From the NCBI GenBank assembly GCA_037447655.1, contig JBBHKE010000244.1, positions 134,001 through 198,000 on the forward strand: DNA of 64,000 nucleotides, in the 5' to 3' direction. The notes under the pieces were generated by a model. It had not been told where the DNA came from and ran no database searches. It saw nothing but the letters and a program-made list of their open reading frames with translations. Both the position numbers and the translations under genes were made by a program. Shown in pieces: positions 57,260-64,000 of the stretch. The stretch is from Zygnema cylindricum (Eukaryota > Streptophyta > Zygnematophyceae > Zygnematales > Zygnemataceae). Positions within the stretch are counted from its first letter, which is position 1, and every line of letters starts with the position of its first letter.

Positions 57260-58875
57260 AACGTTACAAAACTATCTCATCAAGATAAACCTCAGACTTA
57301 TGAAGAGGCGATGATTTGTCCAGAAAGGAAGAGGTGGAAGACAACCATCAATAAGGAGATGGCCTCAATTATGGCTGCCGATATTTGGGAGCTGGTGGAT
57401 TGTCCACTTAACCGAAAAACCAATCGGTTATAAGTGGGTTTTCAAATTAAATTTGAACCTGGATCACACAATTGAGCGTTACAAAGCCCGATTAGTGGCA
57501 AAAGGATTTACACACAAAAAAAGGAATTGACCACGAGGAAAACCTTAGCCCCAGTAGTCAAATTTCTCTCCGTCCGTATACTTCTCAGTCTCGCAGCAGC
57601 GAAAGATATGGAGGTGCACCAGATGGACATCAAGACAGCTTTTTTGCATGGAGAATTGGAAGAGGAGATCTTCATACGACAACCCGGGGGATTTGTGGAG
57701 GAAAGAGAGGAGAGTAAGGTATGCTAGCTAATTAAATCTCTTTATGGTTAGAAACAAGCACATCGACAATAGAATAAGAATATTGATGAGTTTTTTACCG
57801 GTCTGGGATATATCCCAATCAGCTCAGATCACTCAATCTTTGTTTTTGAAGAGGAGGAAGGTGTTATATTTATTGCAATTTATGTTGATGATTTGCTTGT
57901 ATTAAGTAAATCAATGGAAAATTTAATAAACTGAAAACCGATCTTAAGGGGAGATTTGAAATGAATGATATGGGGGAGGTAAAAAATATTTTGGAAATTC
58001 AAGTAGAAAGAGACCGAGAAAGAAAGATTATAAGATTGACTCAAAAGGTAGCAATAGGGAACATGTTGGAAAATTTTTAGATGGATAAAGCTAAAAATTG
58101 TACAACTCTAATGGAGTTAAAAAATGGAAGTGAGGGGAGTGAGGATGAAAGAGTCATAGTCTTAGACGAGGAATTAAAACCTGAAGAACAAAAGTTCATG
58201 CAGACTATTCTTTACACGTAAGTAGTGGGAAGTCTAATCTATTTTATGAATTGTACCCGGCCGGATTTAGTGGCAGCTGTATCAGTGCTGAGTAGAAGTC
58301 TAAATGCTCCCAATAAGAAGGATTGGGAGGCAACTAAGAGAGTCCTTAGATATTTAATAGGAATTAGGGATCTATGGTTGCATTTGGGTGGGGAGAATAC
58401 GGACATCCCTACTTGGAGTGATGCCAGTTATGGTGATGCTCCGATGAGGAGATGTACTTCTCGATATGTATTATATATGGGTGATGGGGCTTGCTGTTGG
58501 AGTAGCATACAACAAAAGGTTATTGCTTAGTCCACCATAGAGGCTGAATATATTGCCTCTTGCTCTGCTGTAAAAGAATTGAAGTGGGTCATGTCTTTGC
58601 TTGGTGAGCTTGGTTACCTTAAGAGTGGTGTGCAGATTTTTTTTTGTGATAATCAGGCTGCAATCGATATTTCTGCCAATCTTAAACATCATTTCAAAGC
58701 CAAACACATGGACATTAGACTCAGTTTTGTTAGAGAGAAAGTAGAAAACAAAATAATCAGTTTAGAGTACCGACCAGATAGCGAGATGGTAGCAGATATG
58801 ATGACCAAACTTGTGCCTTCCCCTAAGCTATTTTTTTGCAGGGAGAAGTGTGGTCTAAAATTAAAGTTTGACTAG
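57260..58875 (+). pseudogene. Copia-2 RT and RNase H (degenerate)
   Basis: RT from NNVTKLSHQDKPQTYEEAM (57254 onward) through QMDIKTAFLHGELEEE (about 57622-57672) to the catalytic YVDD near 57882. RNase H at 58225-58875 has CTRPDLVAAVSVLSRSLN, CDNQAA and KHMDIRLSFVREK. Multiple stops (for example 57431, 57725, 58078) and frameshifts. Closely parallels copia-1. Confidence 0.88.
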
Positions 58876-58888
58876 AAAATAAGCAGAG

Positions 58889-59956
58889 TGTAGAAATTGA
58901 TGGTTTTTTTAGTATTTTCTAGGTCTAAAATATAATGCACTAAGAAGCCGAGGCAGTCTGCCTCTAACTTCTCTCTCCAACTCCCACACTTGTTGCAGTC
59001 ATTGAGAAGTTGGAGACGAAGCTAGAGCCATGGCTACATAGGCTATCCAGAGGTTTACAGGAAATAGATTAGTTGATTTACGGATAGGTAGTTTATTTAC
59101 TAAAAGGGGAGATGTCGAATCCAAGATTTGGTCTTAGTACCTACCGTTCGATAAAGCCGCCTCTAGCCGTTAGACTTATCAATTAAGTCTAGAACTAAAG
59201 TTACATGTCGTAGGGTTAGTTAGTTATTTAAATGTTACCACGTATGATAATTCATTTAACGACAACTATTTACAGGAGACATAGATTCAGTTATGTAAAA
59301 ATACGGATTACAGTACGGATAAAAAAACGAGTACCGAGCATTTGTTTCTTTAAACAAAACCAATAGCGCGCAAGTATTTATGACGACTACGATTAAATTC
59401 TGCATTCAATCGAACGCTCGGGAAGAATGCCGAGATCGTAGAAAACAATCTCGACGATTTGTGGTCATCGCCACATCGGATGACACATGGCACAATTACA
59501 TTGGATTGCGGCATCTTTGGGGATTACGCGACCGAATCCGGATGTGACATGTGTCGACATTTAGGCCATATTATACAATATTTGTATAGAAAGTACACCG
59601 ACAGTTGTACTTTTGTGTATGGCAATATAATATGATAAGTGCCGTACATCAGTAGATAGAGTTTTAGAGAGAGAAGGACTTAGAAAAATTTGGTAGATAG
59701 AACCCTCTCTCCTAGAGAGCTTTTGTAAAAAAGGTCAACTTTGACCCTCTATAACTTACTGCTCAAAGGAGCAAATTCACAGATTCTTTTTGCTATTGAC
59801 TCAAGGGAGTCTTGCCTTCACAAGGGTTGAAGTGGTCAAAGTTTTTGTCTGCGAGGGTGGCATTTATTTTTGCTGAAACACAAAGGGGTCAGGGTTATCC
59901 TTAAGGCTTCTTGCAAGCTGTCCATTCTGAGGATCTATAAAGGTCGCAGAGTTGCA
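58889..59956 (+). repeat. 3' LTR of copia-2
   Basis: Starts TGTAGAAATTGATGG after ctagaaaataagcagag and ends gagttgca, directly followed by gypsy-2 sequence (atttcaattttgct). Confidence 0.88.
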
Positions 59957-62900
59957 ATTTCAATTTTGCTATTACAAAATTTGTGGGGAAATTCTTACTT
60001 TTTTGTTTTAATGTTTGACATATTCAAGAATTGAATTCGCACACTAACTTACTTTCAATGTCTTATTAATTTTTCAGATATTGATATTTTTTAAAGAATT
60101 TATTAAGGAAAACAAGTCTTATTTTGGAGCAATTTAAGAACTTCAAATCTGTAGCAAATTTCTTTGGAAAATTATATTCTATCTTTTCTTTTGTTCGATT
60201 TCATTATGTGATAATGGCAAATTATGCATTGAAACGTGATATAGAAAATGCCTTGAATGTTTTGAAGAAACTTATTGTCAAATTGGTCAAAAGATGAAAT
60301 AATCATGTTGCTATTGTGGATGAAACAATTTCCCAATTGAAAGTTGTTAAGGAAATTGGGAATTTTTCAAATGAAAAATTGGATGAGCTCATTAACTTAA
60401 TTCACACCAAGAATGATTTTAATTACCAAAAGGGTGGGAGCAGTAAAAATAATGCTAATTTAAGCGAAGATACTTATGATAAGGCTAAAAAGATAAGATA
60501 TGTGAAATCGCCTGTCAATGAGGCACCATCTTTTGATGGTAAGATAATCGATGAGTTGGATGCTTGAATTTTCTATATGGAGTATTATTTCGAATCTAAG
60601 AATTCTGATCGTGAATATTACATTTTTTTTGCTATAAATTGTCGCAAGGTAGTGCTCACATTTGGTATTATATTTAGAGAATGAATATTTGATTGCTCAG
60701 AATACTGATTAGAAAGCTTTTAAAACCGCGATCAAATCACATTTCTTCTCGGTTACTTATAAACTATAAGCAGACTGGATCTGTGAAGCATTACATTGTT
60801 GAAATTGACTCATCTAACATTCGTTTCATAGGTCTAACTAATAAGTTACATTTTTTAAATTATTTGAATCATATACTCAAATCAATACTGAAACATCAAA
60901 AATTAATAATTTAAAAGAATTACATGATAATTCATTCGAATTAGACGATCAGCTCGAATATAAATGGGAAATCAAATCACTAAGAGGTAACTTCAATGAA
61001 ATATCATAGTGGGATGAAGAGGAATTTGACGAAGAGGGTCTAAATGAAGGTTTTTAAAATAGGCAAATTATTTTCAGGGGAAATATAACGGGTGGATAGA
61101 GTGTTAACGCAAGAAACAAATTCCACAATAGAGAAGGATACATTAAGAGTCCGAAAATGAGTATTACTGCTCAAAACCTAATCTTTCCATACACACATGC
61201 ACTATCTGTCAGAAAATGGTCATGGAGCATTTGTGTGTTTACAGCTGAAGAATATTAAATGTTGTAACTGTCGATATGAGAGACATTTCAGCAGAGAGTG
61301 CACAAAACCTAAACAGAAAATCACTTGCCTTAAATGCAGAGGTCTAGATCATTACGCTAGAACTGTACATATAAAGGTTCTCTCAAAACAGTCGATGTCA
61401 ATGAAGGTCTTCACAAAGATATTACATAACACCTAGCTGAGCAAGAGCCTAAGGGGCGGAAAACAGAAAAGACTAGCTCAAAGTCCTAAGTTGAGTAAAC
61501 CGGATTCAATAGTTTAAGAGTTAACTCCGGAGGGCAAGTTAATGAATGAAAAAGCTAGGATGGTGAATTTGTTATGATTTTGACTACACTACATAGTTTG
61601 AAAAACCCTTATGATAAAATTCTTAACAATAGACCTATGTTAGGACATTAAAGTAACGAGGACACGAGACATGGTTTGATCAAATTCGAGTATTTAGTGG
61701 AGGGAAAACCATTAAGAGTTATGGTTGATTCGGATGCTCCCCATAATTTTATTTCACATAAGTTTGTAGAGGAAAATAAAATTCCTACAGTCATAACCAT
61801 TACATGTTCAAGTGCCAGATGGTAATAAGTGCATATTGGATTTACAAACTAACATGATAGAAATTGACATCCAAGGTTATAAAATTAAAGTCGTGTGTGA
61901 AATAATGAATTTAGATAGTTAGAAGCTAATATGGGAAAGCCTTGGTTAACAGTACATAGTCCTCAAATTAATTGGGAAATTAACACTCTGAAAGTGAAGT
62001 CTGAAAAGAGTAGGAAGGTTTTGCAAACATTATCTTCTAAGAAACTGCATAGGTATCATATAAATAATATAAAAAAATGGGAGTGGAAGGTTTGATTTTA
62101 GCTAAAAAAAATTAAAGCATTTAAAAGATAAAACAAATCATGCTTTTTTATTATTAGTAACTAGCGCAGCTACTGATGAAGTGGGGGGAGAAAACACTAA
62201 CATTGATGTTAACCATAAATGAGACACCACTAAAATTTTTGAAAAACTAAATTTTACTTTTGTAACTGACATTAATACATGTGATGTTGATGTTAAAGAT
62301 TTGATTTTTAAATTTCAAGATATTTTCCCATGTGATTTACCCTCAAGAAGGCCACCTTCCCCATATGTGGAACATGTTATTAACATTCAACGTGGATGTA
62401 ATCCCCTGTCATTTATGTCATTCATAAATGAGACACCACTAAAATTTTTGAAAAACTAAAATCTAATTTTGTAACTGACATTAATACATCTGATGTTGCT
62501 ATTAAAGATTTGATTTTTGAATTGAGAGTTGTTTTCACAAGTGATTTACCCTTAGTGAGGCAACCTTTCCCATTTGTGGAATATGTAATTAACATTGAAC
62601 GTCGATGTTATCCTTCTATCACAGGAATTTATAAGCAGAGTTTTTTTGAGCAATACGAGTTAATAAAACAGATCAATGAGCTTTACGAGAATAGACATAT
62701 TCACCCCAACAACTCACCGTATGGAGAGCATGTTCTCTTTCTCAAAACAAGTGAATGAACATTGAGAATGTGTGTCGACTATCGTAGTCTGAACAAGATT
62801 ACGGCGAGGGATAAGTATCCGTTACCATCATTATCTGATTTGATAGATCGTTTAAATGGTGATAAAATATTTTCGTTGATTGATATGCGAAGTGGCTTCA

Positions 62901-63575
62901 ATCATGTGACGGTTAGAACTGAAGATGTTGATAAAACTGTTTTTATAACTAGAGTTAGTCGTTTTGAATGGATGCCATTTCGCTTAACGAATGCACTACC
63001 CACTCACCAAACTTTTTCATATTATACATATTAGTTTGTTCAACTGTTTATAGATGATATTATGATTTATATTGAATCTAAAGAACAATATGTAACTCAT
63101 TTGAGAAAAGTGTTATAAGGTTAAGAGAAAGAAAACTATATGGAAAATTGTCAAACTCTAGTTTTCTTAAAAGTGAATAGTTATTTTTGGGACATATAGT
63201 TAGCGGGGAAGGTCTTAAAACAAAAGCATCCAAAATTATCGCAATCCAAAATTGGAAGCAACCCACTAATGTCACAAAAGTTAGATCATTTTTGGGATTG
63301 GCCACTTATTACAAAAAAATTATCAAAAAAAATTGTACGATTGCCGCACCATGGATAGATTTATCACAGGAGAAAGAGACGTTTGCGTGCGGAGTTGATT
63401 AGGAGAGAGCTTTCGAATAACTAAAAGAGAAGTTTACTTTTGCCCCTACACTGGTGTATCCCGATCTGGCTGGAGAGTTTGATGTTTTAATCAACACAGA
63501 TGCATTTGATAAAGGTCTAGGTGCAGTCATAAGTCAAAAAAATTGGTTAACACTTTCATCCTATTGTTTTAGCGT
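59957..63575 (+). mobile_element. Gypsy-2, internal portion (right end missing)
   Basis: Continues the gypsy-2 leader cut at 45643 and follows gypsy-1 from 50975 to about 54445 in order. Homology stops abruptly within RNase H near 63575 (ttcatcctattgtttt, then agcgtaaacgctaat). No 3' LTR lies in the window. More diverged from gypsy-1 than the two gypsy-1 LTRs are from each other, as expected for the oldest element in the nest. Confidence 0.88.
60214..63560 (+). pseudogene. Gypsy-2 gag-pol (heavily degenerate)
   Basis: Gag from the ATG at 60214 (MANYALKRD). Zinc knuckles at 61197-61360 (NCRYERHFSREC, CLKCRGLDHYAR). Protease near 61721 keeps the Asp but reads VDSDAPHNF, with Gly replaced by Asp (61733). 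A tandem duplication of about 209 bases precedes RT. RT at 62640-63116 has YRSLNKITARDKYPLPSLSD and FIDDIM. RNase H start near 63480 (NTDAFDKGLGAVIS). Numerous stops and frameshifts. Confidence 0.85.
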
Positions 63576-64000
63576 AAACGCTAATTTAATGTTAATAACG
63601 CTAATTTGTGATTTTGTATCCAAAAGAAAAAAAAACACTAACATTAATATGGATCTTAACGCCAATTTGTGTGTTGACTTTGTACGGTGTCCGCTAAGCT
63701 GTCATCGATATTATTTCAAGTGTAGTTGCACTACCCTGACACTTTTCACCGAAATACATGTTTGCGTGGTTTGGAAATCGAACGTAAGATGTAAATTAGA
63801 GTAAAATTAACGTTGTTTTATGCTTTATATTCCGTAATGTTTTGCTCATTTCGGCGTGTAATTGGTACTGAAATTTAATTTACATGCGAAGCGCATTTAA
63901 AATAGTAAAATACAGATGTCACGAAGACGCGAAATACGTAAACGAGCTTTTTCTACATCACACTAATTTTGACAAACGTAATATAAAAAGGTTAACACTG
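63576..64000. other. Unrecognised sequence truncating gypsy-2
   Basis: Opens with agcgtaaacgctaatttaatg...aacgctaatttg, words resembling the subterminal acgctaat motifs of the TA-targeting MITEs, and may therefore be the left part of another element inserted in gypsy-2. It continues past the window. No gene seen. Confidence 0.4.

Larger units (their letters stand above)
45644..59956 (+). mobile_element. Ty1/copia retrotransposon, copia-2, interrupted by gypsy-1
   Basis: LTRs 45644-46710 and 58889-59956 (about 1.07 kb each), both beginning TGTAGAAATTGATGG and ending in gagttgca. It is flanked by ctttc (45639-45643) and atttc (59957-59961), a 4-of-5 target duplication. The internal region is split: gag to integrase at 46711-49471, RT and RNase H at 57260-58875, with gypsy-1 (49477-57254) between. 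All coding parts are broken. It sits inside gypsy-2. Confidence 0.9.

Overview
This is nuclear DNA from a streptophyte (green plant lineage). The evidence is spliced genes with GT-AG introns, a plant-type ribosomal protein L34, a Zn/Cd-type P1B ATPase of the plant HMA2/HMA4 class, a probably plastid-targeted retropepsin-like protein, TTTAGGG-type motifs and abundant Ty1/copia and Ty3/gypsy retrotransposons. The sequence is AT-rich. I cannot name the species; a bryophyte, a lycophyte or a large-genome charophyte alga would all fit.

Layout. 1-2 kb: intergenic DNA with a hAT-like MITE that has an 8-bp target duplication. 2.1-6.2 kb: a six-exon plus-strand gene whose product joins a putative transit peptide, a SAP-like helical segment and a retropepsin-type aspartic protease domain; it has a probable 12-nt microexon and a long simple-sequence intron. 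6.6-7.05 kb: a degenerate array of about 72-bp repeats. 7.66-13.5 kb and 13.5-23.0 kb: a head-to-tail tandem duplication. Each unit holds one intact four-exon RPL34 gene, and the two predicted proteins are identical. The second unit was later enlarged by TA-targeting MITEs, a hAT-like element and a diverged TIR element. The undisturbed first unit supplies the empty sites for three of those insertion sites. One MITE carries a captured gene fragment whose relative lies at 24.97-25.05 kb.

25.9-32.6 kb, minus strand: an eight-exon P1B-type ATPase gene. I assembled the exons by splice sites and reading phase (1452 codons plus stop). It has an N-terminal Cys/His-rich extension with a duplicated CGxCTExGT-like motif, a GICCPSE metal-binding domain, all the catalytic motifs, and a cytosolic tail of about 475 residues full of Cys pairs and His repeats.

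34.5-34.9 kb: a 49-bp period satellite. From 35.6 kb to the end the window is almost entirely retrotransposon: a truncated gypsy-type LTR, a minus-strand LTR element with an unrecognised 351-codon frame, a degenerate copia element (copia-1), then a three-level nest. In the nest gypsy-1 (49477-57254, TSD ATAAC) sits inside copia-2 (45644-59956, TSD cTTTC/aTTTC), which sits inside gypsy-2 (about 44155-63575, right end missing). Every retroelement coding region has stops or frameshifts.

The three cellular loci (protease, RPL34 pair, HMA) show no functional link to one another. The most interesting material is the HMA protein architecture, the RPL34 duplication with a near-identical 3' tract, and the insertion history that can be read from nested and empty sites.
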